DNA of 24,590 nt from Priapulus caudatus (taxonomy: Eukaryota; Priapulida; Priapulimorpha; Priapulimorphida; Priapulidae), in assembly GCF_000485595.1 (NCBI RefSeq), contig NW_014577081.1:827966-852555 (forward strand), written 5' to 3'. Position numbers and translations under genes: made by a program. Of the stretch, positions 1-12,200 are shown piece by piece. Every line of letters starts with the position of its first letter. Position 1 is the first letter of the stretch. The notes under the pieces were generated by a model. The model was not told the DNA's origin, made no database searches, and saw only the letters and a program-made list of their open reading frames with translations.

Positions 1-19
1 TTCCCTCTCTCCTCTCTCT

Positions 20-64
<45 letters not shown>

Positions 65-99
65 ACTTCTCTTCTCTCTCTCATGCCTTCTCTCTCCTC

Positions 100-131
<32 letters not shown>

Positions 132-655
132 TCTCTCTCTCTCTTTCTCTTCTCTCTCTCTCTCTCTCTCTGCTCTTCTCTCTCTCTCTCCGCTCTCTCT
201 CTCTCTCTCTCTCTACTCTTCTCTCTCTCTTCTCTCTCTCCTTTCTCTCTCTCTCTCTTCTCTCTGCTCTCTCTCACTGCTCTCTCTCTCTCTCTCACCC
301 CCGTCCCCTCTCTCGCATTCTCTCTCTCTTCTGCTGCTCTCTCTCTCTTTCTCTCTCTCTCTCTTTCTTCCTCTTTCGCGCTCTCTCTCTCTCGTTCTCT
401 TCTCTCTCTTTCTCCTGCTTCTCTTTCTCTCACTACTCTCTCCTGCTCTCCCTTTCCCCTTCTCTCGCTCTGCTCGCTTCTTCTCTGCTCTCTCTCTTCT
501 CGCCTGCTCCTCTATCTCTCTCTCTTTCTCTTCTCTCTCTCTCTCTCTTCCTCTTTCGCACGCCTCTCTCTCTCTCTCTCTTCCTCTTTCGCGCGCTCTC
601 TCTCTCTCTCCTTCTCTCTCTTTTCCTCTTTCGCGCTCTCTCTTTCTCTCTCTCA
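1..655. repeat. (CT)n polypyrimidine microsatellite tract
   Basis: Almost pure CT/TC on the plus strand, broken by occasional TTCC, GC and CTTTCGCG interruptions. The phrase CTCTTTCGCGC recurs several times near 370-640, so part of the tract grew by duplication of longer units. Long open frames here (poly Ser/Leu on plus, Arg/Glu on minus) follow from the dinucleotide composition and are not genes. Confidence 0.95.
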
Positions 656-1215
656 GCCTATGGTGACGCATCAACACACTGGCATTGAAAATACATTCGT
701 ATTATTTTCTAAGTGAACTAAGGTTTCTCGACGTGTGCTTAGCAGCGGAGAAAAAGCGAGAGTGAAAGCTGTGTAATGAAGTCTTAGTTGAGGACAGGAG
801 GATGAGACGAAGAATGAGACGACAGTCGCGTGTAAGGTCTGTTTCGCATGTACATGCATCCCATACATTTACCCTAGGTTCGCCTGCGCGTGTGTTGAAT
901 GAGACTGTTGGGGATAGCATTCGTCTACGCTCTGTGATAGCCCGGGATCTTTGTGGATGCAATTGGACGGACGGGCCGGGCGGTGCGTATGTACAGCACA
1001 CGTACCATGCATGCGTGTACGCGCGGGTACGAGCGCCCTGTTGCTCTGATTAGTGCTGGTGATGGTGATGCTGCTCTAAAGCTGATGATGATGATGCTGC
1101 CTTGATGGTGGTGGTGACCTGGTGGCTGTGATGAGGAGATGGGGGTGGACAGCCGGAGTGCATACAACAATGAGATGCATGACGAACAGCAAAACGCGAG
1201 CGAGCGAGAGAGTGC
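656..1215. other. Unassigned sequence
   Basis: Mixed-composition, CpG-containing sequence between two simple-repeat arrays. A short TGATGATGATG run lies near 1080-1100. No exon with convincing coding character or protein similarity was seen on either strand. Confidence 0.6.
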
Positions 1216-2097
1216 AGGCGTGTTATGCGTGTTATGCGTGTGTTCGCGTGTTATGCGTGTGTTCGCGTGTTATGCGTGTGTTCGCGTGTTTATCGTGTGT
1301 TATGCGTGGGTTCTTCGTGTTATTTCGTGTGTTTCGCGTGTTCATGCGTGTGTTCGCGTGTTATGTGTGTTATGCAGTCGTGTTCGCGTGGTTTATGCGT
1401 GTCGTTGGTCGCGATGTTGATGCGTGTTGTTCGCTTGTTATGGTGTCGTTCGCGTGTTATGGTGTGTTTCGCGTGTTCAATTGCGTGTTGTTCGCGTCGT
1501 TCGCGTGTCATGCGTGTTATGCGTGTGTTCGGTGTTATGGGTGTGACTTCGACGTATCTGGCGTGATTATGGCGGTGTGTCGCGGTGTTATGCGTGTGTT
1601 CGCGTGTTATGCGTGTTATGCGTGTGTTCGCGTGTTATGCGTGTGTTCGCGTGTTATGCGCGTGTGTTCGCGTGTTTATGGCGTGCTGTTCGCGTGTTAT
1701 GGTGTTATGGTGTGTGTTTCGCGGTGTTATTGCGTGTTATGTATTCGTTTCGCGTGTTATGCGCTGTTGGTGTTCGCGTGTGTTCGCGCTGTTATGTGTT
1801 TGTGTGTTCGCGTGTTATGCGTGTTATGTGTGTTCGCGTGTTATGCGTGTTATGCGTGTTATGCGTGTGTTCGCGTGTTATGCGTGTGTTCGCGTGTTAT
1901 GCGTATTTAATGCGTGCTTATGCGTGTCCTATGGCGTGTGTCGCCGATGTTATGGCTGTGTGTTCGCCCTGTGCTTATGCGTGTCGCTATGCGTGTGTTC
2001 ACGTTTATGCGTGCTGTTTCCGCGTGTTATGCAGTGTGTTCGCGCTGTTATGCGTGTTATGTGTGTTCGCGTGTTATGCGTGTGTTCGCGAGCGTGT
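1216..2097. repeat. 19-bp minisatellite array
   Basis: The array is built from alternating 9-10 bp half-units, TGTTATGCG and TGTGTTCGCG, giving the 19-bp unit TGTTATGCGTGTGTTCGCG. The two half-units also occur in irregular order. The cleanest copies lie at about 1218-1290, 1590-1670 and 1820-1905; copies between are degenerate. As 19 is not a multiple of 3 and the unit has no plus-strand stop, several frames stay open for hundreds of bases and give Cys/Val/Arg-rich peptides, which I regard as artefacts. Confidence 0.93.
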
Positions 2098-2214
2098 GAA
2101 TTAATGCCGATGTTCTCCTGTTATCTGCACACGTGTATCCCAGTTACACTCTGCCCCGCTCTTCATTTGCCTTATAATATTCAGATGATTATATATTCAT
2201 TGATTATAATCACA

Positions 2215-2450
2215 GCCGTCGGCGTGGCACTCCGCGCCGCCACCTTGTGACGTCAGTCCTCTCAAACGCAGACGCACGCTGCCATCGCTCTGGCTGACGT
2301 ACTTCATCAACATGGCTTTTGACGCGCACCCGCGGGAAATCATCGTAGGCCACGGCGTTTCTATGTGCTTAGCCGTAGTAGGTAACAGTGCTCGGCGCCC
2401 ACGGCTGTAGTGGAGCCGCTGTTGGCATGAAAGGTCTCTGCGGTTGCTCT
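2215..2450. promoter_or_regulatory. CpG-rich island with CRE and YY1-like motif (possible promoter)
   Basis: This is a short CpG-rich, non-repetitive stretch between satellites. It holds a perfect palindromic CRE (TGACGTCA, 2248-2255), a half CRE (TGACGTAC) near 2295, and AACATGGC at 2309-2316, which fits a YY1-type promoter element. The motif identities come from general knowledge. No coding exon is recognised on either side, so a promoter role is inference only. Confidence 0.22.
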
Positions 2451-2875
2451 GAGCTGAAATACGTTGAAGCTGCCGTGTTATCTGTCTATGGTAATTATAA
2501 AACCGCCTGATGCTTGCTGCGCGTTAGAAGTCGAGCGAATAAGTATACCTATATTATATATATTATCATATTATATATTATATATTATATATAATATATA
2601 TATATATTGTATATATACTGTCTATACGTTTGGCTATGTAGTGGCCAGATCTAGGCTAATCTTGTATAATGTGGCAAGAATGGTGGGAAAAGTGGAACAC
2701 CATAGTGGTAATGGGTAGATAAGGATAAAGGAAATGGTGCCATAGTGTCGGAAGTTCTCGGTGATTGAGTATAGAGGGAGGGGGATGAAGGGGGGGATTG
2801 GCGTGTGTTACACCGGCGCGTGGTCGCCTTTGCCGCTTGCGTGATAACCTGTACCTGAGTTGCAAAGTGTACTAT
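2451..2875. other. Unassigned sequence with AT microsatellite
   Basis: The region contains an AT-rich tract of TATAT/ATTATA repeats at about 2548-2616 that can fold on itself. The remainder is unique sequence without a recognisable exon. Confidence 0.7.
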
Positions 2876-3225
2876 TGTAGAGAATATCTCTCCTTATGAA
2901 GCATTACTATCATAGAGATATCTCTCCTTTATGAAGCATACTATCATAGAGATATCTCTCCTTATGAAGCATTATATTCATAGAGATATCTCTCTTAGAA
3001 GCATACTATCATAGAGATATCTCTCCTTATGAAGCAATACTTCATAGAGTATATCTCTCCTTAATGAAAGCATCTATTCATAGAGATATCTTCCTATAGC
3101 CATCTATCATAGAGATATTTCTCTTACTCTATAAGCATACTAATTGTGAGATATTTCTTTATGAAGCATACTAATTGTAATGATAATCTCTCTTTTATGA
3201 GAGCCATACTATGTAATGATATCTC
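2876..3225. repeat. ~33-bp tandem array with palindromic AGAGATATCTCT core
   Basis: About 11 head-to-tail copies of a ~32-36 bp unit. Each has a core close to ATAGAGATATCTCTCC followed by TTATGAAGCATACTATC. The self-complementary core AGAGATATCTCT is best kept in copies near 2913, 2948, 2980 and 3013. Copies decay toward the right (AGATATTTCTC, GATAATCTCTC, GATATCTCTC). There are no unique spacers, so it is a minisatellite and not a CRISPR array. Confidence 0.88.
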
Positions 3226-3489
3226 TCTTAGCCGCCTATAGTTGCTTGCTCGCCACAGCGTGTTATATTCGTCCTTAGCATATCGATGCGAACAGCGGAT
3301 TTTCTCGAGCATGTATGTACTTTTTTTAGAATTCGTTGATGAGAATTGCGTTATGATAATTTCTTCAGCGCCGTATGTATGAGAGGAATAAGAGCGGAGT
3401 ACGCAATTGCAGTCCACTGCTAAAGCTGTGTCTTAATCGATGCCTGCATGCGTTATTGATGTGCCGTTGCACGCTGCGCCACGAATACA

Positions 3490-3830
3490 CGCTCTCTCTC
3501 TCTACCTTCTTCATCGCTTTCACTCCTGTTCTCTTTCTTTATCTCTGACATCTATCTATCTTCACCTCTTCTCTGCTTTTTTCTCTCCTCCTCCTTCTCT
3601 CCTTTCCTTCTCCCGTTCTCTTCTCTTTTCTCTCTTCTTCTCCCCTCTACTTTCCTCCTCCTCTCTCTCTTTCTCTAATCTCCCTCTTCTCTCCTCTCTC
3701 TCCTCTTTCCTCCTCCTTCCTCCCTTCTACTTCCCTCCTCCTTCTTCTTCTCTATTTCACTGTTCGGAACTCTTTTTCTCACTTCGTTTCATCCTTTCTT
3801 TTCTCTTTCTTTCTCCTTCCTTCCCACCTC
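3490..3830. repeat. CT-rich polypyrimidine tract
   Basis: Degenerate TCTTCT/CTCCTC polypyrimidine sequence on the plus strand, less regular than the first tract. The Ser/Leu/Phe-rich open frame over it reflects composition. Confidence 0.85.
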
Positions 3831-4269
3831 GTAAGACATATCCGGCCATATAAGTTGAGGCATTTTCTATTTAGTAGGTTCTGTAGGGGAGAGATAGTTG
3901 AGCTATAGAATAGCTTGTGGATAATTAGAAATCACGTTAACCCTAACACCGTATAACCCTTCTTTAAACTCTAAATAAACACAGAAATTTAGCAAAAATA
4001 TAAACAATAAAATAATATAAAGCGAGAAATTAGCCAATCAAAGCCCGTCCCCTAGTGCCGATCACTTCCTCCCTTGTACAAAAATTTCTTTTTATTGCTA
4101 CTCTTCATTCAGAAGAAGTGTACCATGGTATCGTGCAACGTTATCTGTTAGCTATAACTAACGCTTTTTCTGTCCGGCGATGTCACTTTCGTTCGAGCTT
4201 AGGCACAGCATCGGATACGCAGTCATTTATACGCAAGTTCACATACATTTGCGCAATATACTTTTCGTC
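3831..4269. other. Unassigned AT-rich sequence
   Basis: AT-rich unique sequence between a CT tract and a CA tract. It includes a short CCCTAACACCGTATAACCCT stretch near 3940-3960. No exon was recognised. Confidence 0.5.
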
Positions 4270-4926
4270 TGCGTAACACGAAATATACGTGATACACACG
4301 GCACCACCTCACTCACGCACCACACACGCACACACACACCGCCATCACACACCACACCACACACCCAAAAACACAACAACACACACAAATATTTTTATCC
4401 TCGGTTGAATTATTTCAACCGCGGTAAATTGTTTATCCCGGCTGTTGAAATTATTTTATACCACACATCACAACACAACACACTCTCTGCACGCCGCACA
4501 CACACACACAACACACACACACACACACACCACACAACACACACACAAACACCACACACACACACACACACACCACACACACATACACACACACACACAT
4601 CACACGCACACGCACAACACACACACTACACACAACACACACACACCACACACACACACATGCACACACACACACCTGGCAAGACACCACAACACACACA
4701 AACACAACACACACACAAACCACACACACACACAGCACATACACCACACCAACACACGGCACCACATACACACAGCCATACACACAACACCAGCACACAC
4801 ACACACACAACACATACACCCACGCACCAACACACTACAAGCACACACCACACACACACACATACACACACACAGAACACACACAGCACACATCACACAC
4901 ACACACACACACACACCACACCACAC
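4270..4926. repeat. (CA)n microsatellite region
   Basis: Mostly (CA)n with CAA, CAC and CAT interruptions. It is split by a ~90-bp unique island at about 4385-4470, which carries a small palindrome, CGGTTGAA-TTAT-TTCAACCG, near 4403-4422. Poly-His/Thr and poly-Cys/Val open frames over the array are compositional. Confidence 0.93.
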
Positions 4927-5752
4927 ATCGTCCGATTTACGCGAGATTAGGGATATCAGATGTTTTTTTTAGAAATATCGCGCTATGTATTTGTAGGTTG
5001 AATTTACAGATTTAATAACAATAATCAATATAATAATAAACAACTTACGGTTCCTCATGCCGACTTTCATCTGCGGTGTCAAGGGGCGCAGTGAATAAAA
5101 GTATTCACTTGATTCCTACCCCTCTCGCGCGATAGTATCGCCACGACCAGTCAGCATGGAAAACTTTTGCAGCGTTAACATATGGCCGTAATATTCAGCC
5201 GAAACTTTTTCACTCGCGAGACACAAAATGGGAATTTACGCTATAATACACTGCGAACGCGTGCGTGTACCATTAACCCCCGCGTGGTGCGCGCCCGGTC
5301 GGTGATTGCTGTATCTGTGTTTGTGTGACAAGTAAAAACGCGTATTATAGAGCGTATAAGCTCATATTTTGTGTTTTGGCGGGGATGAAAAGTTGAGGCC
5401 TGAAAACCGGCCCCCATTTTGCTGCGGCTAACTTTATCACAGTGCACTGATGCCAGTGGGGGCGATACGGCGATACTTATCCGCCGATAACGGGGGCAGG
5501 GAAATACTGAGGGGGAAGGGAGTTAGATGGGGGGAGCGAAGGAACGAGGAGATGAAGGAGAGAGGGCGGAGGGACGGGAGAATGCAGACGTGAAGATGTG
5601 CGCCACGCGCATGCGCAAGTACCACGCCGCAGGAGAAGCGACGTACGGTACCAAACGGCACCACACAGGCACGGGATACAATATTCCATCTATTATAGTT
5701 ACTATTCGCCGACTTTCCCCGCTGACCCTCTCCACCTCTTCGTGGAGAGAGG

Positions 5753-5788
<36 letters not shown>

Positions 5789-6099
5789 AAAAGCAAGGCA
5801 ACGGGAAACTAATGAACGTAATCCGCAACGAATGTTGCCGTCGTACACTTCTAGCGCAGACGCAAAAGCAAGTCCCTCGCACATACATTCAACGAGCAAT
5901 CTATCTATCATGGCGCTAGTAATTTATATATAAATTGGCTCGAGACCGGCGCGCAGCCTAACGATGTTCACTTGTTACGTAAAACCATTACGTCCGAGGC
6001 TGGACGTTCGAGAGAATGAGAATCCTGAGCGACGAACATCGCTCGTCTCCCACACAACCAATAATGACACGTGATGCTTGGCTGTTCCCGTCTGCACCG
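4927..6099. other. Intergenic sequence downstream of the C8orf76-like gene
   Basis: No coding exon recognised. A perfect (GA)n run lies at about 5756-5786. On the minus strand, about 170 nt past the gene's stop codon, a TATAAA variant poly(A) signal reads at 5923-5928, and no canonical AATAAA was noticed nearby. The 3' UTR end is therefore unresolved. Confidence 0.5.
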
Positions 6100-6249
6100 C
6101 TACTCCCCGCCGGCTGTCACGGCAGCCTGCTGCACCCACGAGAACCAGCGATTCTCAAACTTCTGCTGGAAGGCGTACCGCTGTGCTTCCGTGCCGCTCA
6201 CGTGCAGGCAGTCGTCACCCTTCTCTAATCCCATTTCTTGCTCAATAAT
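6100..6249 (-). CDS. C8orf76: C8orf76-like exon 9 (residues 371-419 and stop)
   Basis: Terminal exon, 150 nt including the TAG stop at 6100-6102. Acceptor CTTTGTTGCAG|ATT is strong, phase 0. It encodes [17 protein letters not shown] and ends [20 protein letters not shown], corresponding to human SSEEFEDKWFRKIKDHF. The protein ends sooner after this motif than the human one. Confidence 0.86.
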   Translation of the reverse strand: MIEQEMGLEKGDDCLHVSGTEAQRYAFQQKFENRWFSWVQQAAVTAGGE

Positions 6250-9200
6250 CTGCAACAAAGGAGAAATAACATACAGGCCCACAATCCCTCCATCTGAAAC
6301 CAATGGGGCCAAGCGCATTTCAGAATGCGGAATTTCATTTTAAATTTCAGAATGGTAGCACGTTTACTGAGACTCTTAGAAGTATCTGCAGCACTTTTTT
6401 GACGTTTTCATGGTAAACCTAAACTTAAAATCACAAAAAAACACATACGGCACACGCGCGACATCTCGCACTCGCTTGGGTCAAGCGTCAGCTCATGCCT
6501 AAGCTCTAGGTCACGTCGTGGTCACGAGTCACTCGAGTCACGATGGACCAGCGATTAAACATTCGGTTTACAGAGCTTTTCGCGCGCGCGCGCGTCTCGT
6601 GATGACTCACCGCGGCCGCGATGCCAATGAACTGCTTGCTGACAGTGAGACGGCTGATTTGCAGCGCCACCTGTTCTTGCATCGCCTCGTGCCGCCCATG
6701 CGCGAACGACTCCGCTGCCGGCACGCAACTCCTCAGCAGCACCCTGCGGCACAAAACGACAAGTGAACGCCACGCGCGTTGCCACGGCGACCGCGGACGG
6801 GGTCATCCGATGGTCCGCTGCGTTGACGAGGGGCGTGGGATTCGGGCGGCTGAAGGGCCGAATCGCGAGGAGGAATCGCAATTCGAGCATGACATCGCAA
6901 CACGTCGTTAGAAGGAGGTGCTCTCAAACGATACAAGCAAACAGGCGTGGTTGCTCACAACGATACATTAATCCTTGGATTTAAGTGAAGGCAACTTGTA
7001 CACAGCACGGAAAAACATACCTAGCCACCTGAAATGATTGACAGGCAGGTCTGGCTAATCAACTTGGCCATTATCTAACTTGATCATTGACTAGCAACAG
7101 TATTTTAGGAAGCACTGTTATCTCTCTCCGATGGGTACAGGTGTGATGCGTTTGACACTAACCTGGCACGCAGCAGACAAGCACACACTAGCAGATCTTT
7201 TGCCTGCAGCAGTTGCTTAGCTAGCTCCAGCTCATCACTGTAGTCATCATCAACATCAACGTCATCATCATCACCGCTGTTTTTGTCGCTGTTCTTCTCA
7301 TTCTCCAGTTCCACGCGGTTCGTCTCCTTAACAAAAGGCGTAATAACTAAAAGCTAGTCTATTGGCAGAGCAATAGAGAGCATTTCCCCAAGATTTGGGT
7401 CTACCTTCACGAACCGTTCAGAATGTCACGTGAGCTCATGGTGACTTTTAAAACCGATCATTAGATTTTTTGTGGCGCAATGGTCATTTACAATGTTTAA
7501 ATTGGCGACAGCAAGTCGCGCATTGAACAGAGGCTGCCAGGTTCTGACAAGCACACTCGGCCACACTGTGGAAGGTCAATGAAAAACTGCAATGGGCAAC
7601 AAACGTGTGGCAACCTATGCACGTGCAACTACCGGTTGCTGCTCACTCACCACTTTGTTGTCCACCTGGTTGATGGTGGTCTCCGTGGCAACCGTCTCCG
7701 CGGGAACCGTGATGTCGGAACCGGTCTCATTGACGGGGGACGTCTCACACGAGGCGTATCCAGACTCGAGACCCGTGGTGACCACCTTGTCGACCCCGTC
7801 TAAGCTCTTCACCTGCTTGTCCAAGATACTCGCGACATCTTTGATTCTGCATGAGTATCAACAGCAAATAGATTAGCGGAGAGCCATCTGCGTGTGGCCA
7901 CGTCGGCACTTTATGACGCGATTAGCAGCAAAACGATCTTAGAGAACATCTTAGAGAAAATCGTGCGAGTAAATCTTGGGGAACACTTTAGAAAAAATCG
8001 TAGAAAATATATTAGAGAGATTCTTGCAGAATAAAATAGAAAAGAACATAAGGGAAATTTCAGAGAAAAAAATCTTGGAGAAGATCCTTCGCACATGCCC
8101 CGATATTTTATCCCATCTCCCCAGTCGTCATCTGTTTGCCTGTAGGCAGCTATGGTTCGCACACCAGCTTCAAACATTGTTTCGCATTTCATTGAGCATT
8201 TGGTATGCAAATAAGCGAGATAGCCAGTAGGCATGGCCTCTGCATCATATTTATACGTCAGCTGTAGCAATATTTAGGACCGGCAAGCCGGTCTCTCGCC
8301 GGAAAATTCATTCCTCGAAAATCAATATGGCATAGCCTTGGCATTCGCCACTCCCTTTCTGGTGCTCTTGTCACGCGAATTGCTTTCGACTTACGCGCAT
8401 CTACCCATATAATATTACCGACGAATCAATACAGTTTTGAGAAGAGAAGAATCGTTTGAGTCTCTTCTGACAAAACTAAAGTCATAAGAATCGATGAGAT
8501 CACTGTGAGACGAAACTCGTCGCTAATTGCTAACACTTGGTGTCCAGAGGAATTACACATTCACACATCCCTCCCCTGAAGAGCTAATCCGGGTGTTTTC
8601 ACAATGTAGCTTGCACATTATTAATTTAATTAATTATTAATTAATTAATTTAATTAGTGCTTGCACTAACACCTACCTATCTAAAGTATCCCTAACGAAT
8701 CAACAAACCATTTTCGTGAAAAACCCTTGGGCTAAGTAATGTTGTTGTTGTTGTTTTCGGTTTCTTTATTTTATACTGGACTTAAGGGTTTGGATCCACA
8801 TCAGTAGAAACCCACTCCAGGAATCTGGCTCGGTCCAGTTTTGGCAGCTCTCACGCTTGCTCTCCATGTGACCCAATCCAAGAAGTCTACAGCGGAGAGA
8901 TTCCACTGTTCCCTATCCTTCTTCACAACCTCCTTCCAAGACATCTTCGGCCTCCCACGTCTCCTTACACCAACAACTCGAACTTCACCCACTGTCTTGA
9001 TGGCACCGGTGGAGCGCTGAACATGGCCATACCAGCGGAGTCTTCTCTCACGTAATAAGACATCAAGGTCCAAGATACCCAGTCTGCCCAGCAGCTCGTT
9101 TGAAGGGGCCAAATCCTCGATTGTGACATTGCGATCCATCTGATCATTGCCCTGTCATTACGCCGGAGGCGTTGCAAGTCAACAGATTTCACTGCCCATG

Positions 9201-12200
9201 CATGTCTCTCTCCCGTGCAGCATGGCGCTACGGACACAGGTGCCATACACATGACCACGAGTCCTGAGGGACAGATGTCGAGATTATTTAAATGCAACAG
9301 GCGCCCCCTGGCGGTGGGCACACTCACCTCAGCTCGCTCAGCGAGGCGATCTCGAAATCTTGCAGACACCTTAGCGTCGCGGATTCCTTCTCAGAGATTG
9401 TCACCTCACCCATCTCGGTGGCGTACAGTTGCTCATGCATCCACGCCAGCTTGATCCAGAATTCGGGGCTGTTAGGGTAGAGTGCCACGCACTGCTGCAC
9501 CACGAATAGGCAGTCTGAAACAAGGGGCAGTCTGAAACAAGGGGCAGTTTGAAACGACATGCAATCTGAAACAACAGGCAGTCTGAAACAAGGGGCAGTC
9601 TGAAACGACTGGCAGTCTGAAACAAGGGGCAGTCTGAAACAAGGGGCAGTTTGAAACGACAGGCAGTCTGAAACAACAGGCAGTCTGAAACGACAGGCAG
9701 TCTGAAACAAGGAGCAGTCTGAAACAAGGGGCAGTTTGAAACGACAGGCAGTCTGAAACAACAGGCAGTCTGAAACAACAGGCGCTTAGAGGTGACAGAC
9801 AGCAGTGTGATGACCGATTCTCTCTGCGACCATGATGTGCATACCTTCGTAATTCTGCAGAGCCTGCTGCACTTTGAAGAGTAGTGTGAGGGAGGCGAGC
9901 TTCTGATCTGCACCTTTTGCCTCGTCCACCTAAGAAAGAACACAGACAAGCAGGTCATTTACGTGTGATTAAATTGACTACGTCACGAATTTTCTATGGT
10001 GCATATTTGTAAAAATTTTGTTGCAATTTTTTTACATTAAAAGTAAGTACTAACGAGACTAAAATATGTATCCTCAAATTCTTAGCTGATAAGATTGTTT
10101 CTCAACTAGTTAAAAATCCAAAAACCTCGGCAATTTGATATATTGATCACGACATTAAATGCTTGCTATGGGCTATGTATGAGTAACGAGTGTTTGTTCA
10201 CATCGAACGGAATCACAAACTAGGAAGTATAATACAGCAATTTTACCATGAAAAGCAAACAGAATCACTTACATTTTGTGAAAAAGTGTATATATTTTTT
10301 TTACTTTTCCGATTTATCGTGATGTAATCATTTTAACACCTAACAATCTTTACGGTTCCTTAATTCAAGTTTCACTCAGTACAGGTGACAAGCCTGTGTT
10401 ATACACTTTGTTCATTAAACGTCCAGGCATGTTCATGCAGCTGTAGATACGGACGTGTACACACCAACTCGTTACATATCTGCAGAGCTGAGGGTAACTC
10501 CATCCTGAGAGCCAGCCTACAACGCACGGCTCCCTCCATCATGTCTCTGCGCGGCACGTTATGAGATGCTGGTGCTATCTCCAGACCACGCTCATAAGCT
10601 TCCAGTGCACTCGCATACTTTCCCTTTCAAGAGAAAAAATGCATTGACTCAACTCGGACCAGAGCTATGAGGTCTGAGCTAGATTGATTGCTTTGTGAAG
10701 TGGCTTGAGATTAATTTCCATAAATTTTACATTACGCATAAAAGACAAGTGTCTGTATTTTGAATTTCATTTATATTTGACTTTGGGCGCAGCATACATT
10801 GAAATACAATGAAGCAATTTTGTGCGACTGAAAAAAAAACGTCGACGTAACAATTGAGATTTCTGGCCCGTCAGTCATAGACAGAACAGCGAGGATTTTC
10901 TCATTCCAAAATGCCAAAAAATCTCTCCTCTAGTTTTAATAGCTCGAGCCAAGAGCTGTGTGCAACACACGTCAGATACACCAGTATTCACTAATACCGT
11001 CAACATGGGCGGATCCAGGAATTCTGGAAGGCAGGGGAATGCGTAACGGAATGGGAGCGGTGGTAGAGGGTACGCTTCCAGATTATTCTATACAGAAATA
11101 TGGTTATAATCTATTATAGGGGGTCCAGGCTGTCAGGACCGCCCTTTCGTGAACGCAAAACAGATTTAGGGTACAGGAAATACCTCTCACAGCTTACATA
11201 GAATAACAACGCTTCAAAATAGTACATATATATCATTAAAATCCATCGAATTGTAACAGTATTCTATAAAAAAAAAAACTGGGGGAGGGACCACTGTTCC
11301 ATTGTACTCTCAGCAGAATTCTCCCTTTCAGGATTCCTGGCTGGCATAGCCACACCCTCTGTAGCCGCCACCACTGCACAAATACTGAGTCCAGCCCGAC
11401 CAGTCAATCAATTACAATCCGAGACGATGGCGACACAACGTACTGAAAGCAGCGGGGCCGATTCACAAAGCCGAAATATTTTGATCTGGATAGTATCGAT
11501 CATATCTAGGCAGCAGTGGAAGCAGCAGACCACGGCCGCACATCGGCTGAGGCATCCGAGCGAGGAGAGGAAGCCACGAAGGTCGTGTGCGTGCGCGTAC
11601 ACACGATGCGCGGACTCCAGAGAAAGAGACGAGTTGCATTCACGTAACCTACATGGACATGCTTTTGTACAAGATAGGCTGCAAGTTTCCTTTTATAGGA
11701 TGCGTACTGTAACGTTAACAAATACGAGTGGGGGAGGAGTGGGGGCAGAGGAGCGCATTTTCTAAAGATATCAAAGAACGATGCAATTTGTTTTATGTGA
11801 AGTGGTGGTTTGGATAGTCTCTACGGATCACAGTTGGATAGTCACTAGACACAGATCCTCTGCACTACCCCCATGTGGGCTCAATCAGCTTATGATTTAA
11901 TGCCATAGATCTGAAATAGTTGGCGATGAGCTACTAGTTTCGACTTATGGTAGTCTTCTTCAGGCCCTCTTAACTTTGTAAAGCTGAAAAAAAACTGTCT
12001 AAAGTATATATGCAATTTGTTCATGGGAACTAGAGGGTACTGAATGTCCTCCGGGTAGCCTTCACAAAATAGGCTAGACTTCAAGGAAGTGAGACCTAAC
12101 ATTAAGCAATAAGGAAGAGCCGTTTAAAGAGTAAATTACTTCAGGATGTAGATTTTTGTGGGAGGGCACTTAGGGAACATAGCACCTTAAGAAAACGAGA

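Noticed and set aside
20-688. Long open frames rich in Arg/Glu (minus) and Ser/Leu (plus)
   Set aside because: They read through a CT microsatellite; the peptide follows directly from dinucleotide composition.
1122-2250. Overlapping plus-strand open frames of 175-262 codons, Cys/Val/Arg-rich
   Set aside because: The minisatellite unit lacks stop codons and is not a multiple of 3, so several frames are open at once. No domain or codon bias supports a gene.
2876-3225. Possible CRISPR array
   Set aside because: Regular repeats but no unique spacers, units decay gradually, and the surrounding sequence is eukaryotic with spliced genes. The 17-bp and 23-bp arrays fail for the same reason.
4410-4972. 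Poly-His/Thr and poly-Cys/Val open frames
   Set aside because: They lie on a CA microsatellite. The same applies to the frames at 13603-14145.
5523-5933. Open frames around the GA tract on both strands
   Set aside because: Frames overlap on both strands, are partly made by the GA microsatellite, and show no conserved motif.
6518-6984. Plus-strand open frames opposite exon 8
   Set aside because: They are antisense shadows of a conserved exon in GC-rich sequence; no independent support.
9401-9958. 185-codon minus-strand open frame across the 17-bp array taken as an exon
   Set aside because: It is not the frame of exons 4 and 5; all frames through the array are open. The real exon is limited by the conserved reading frame and splice phases.
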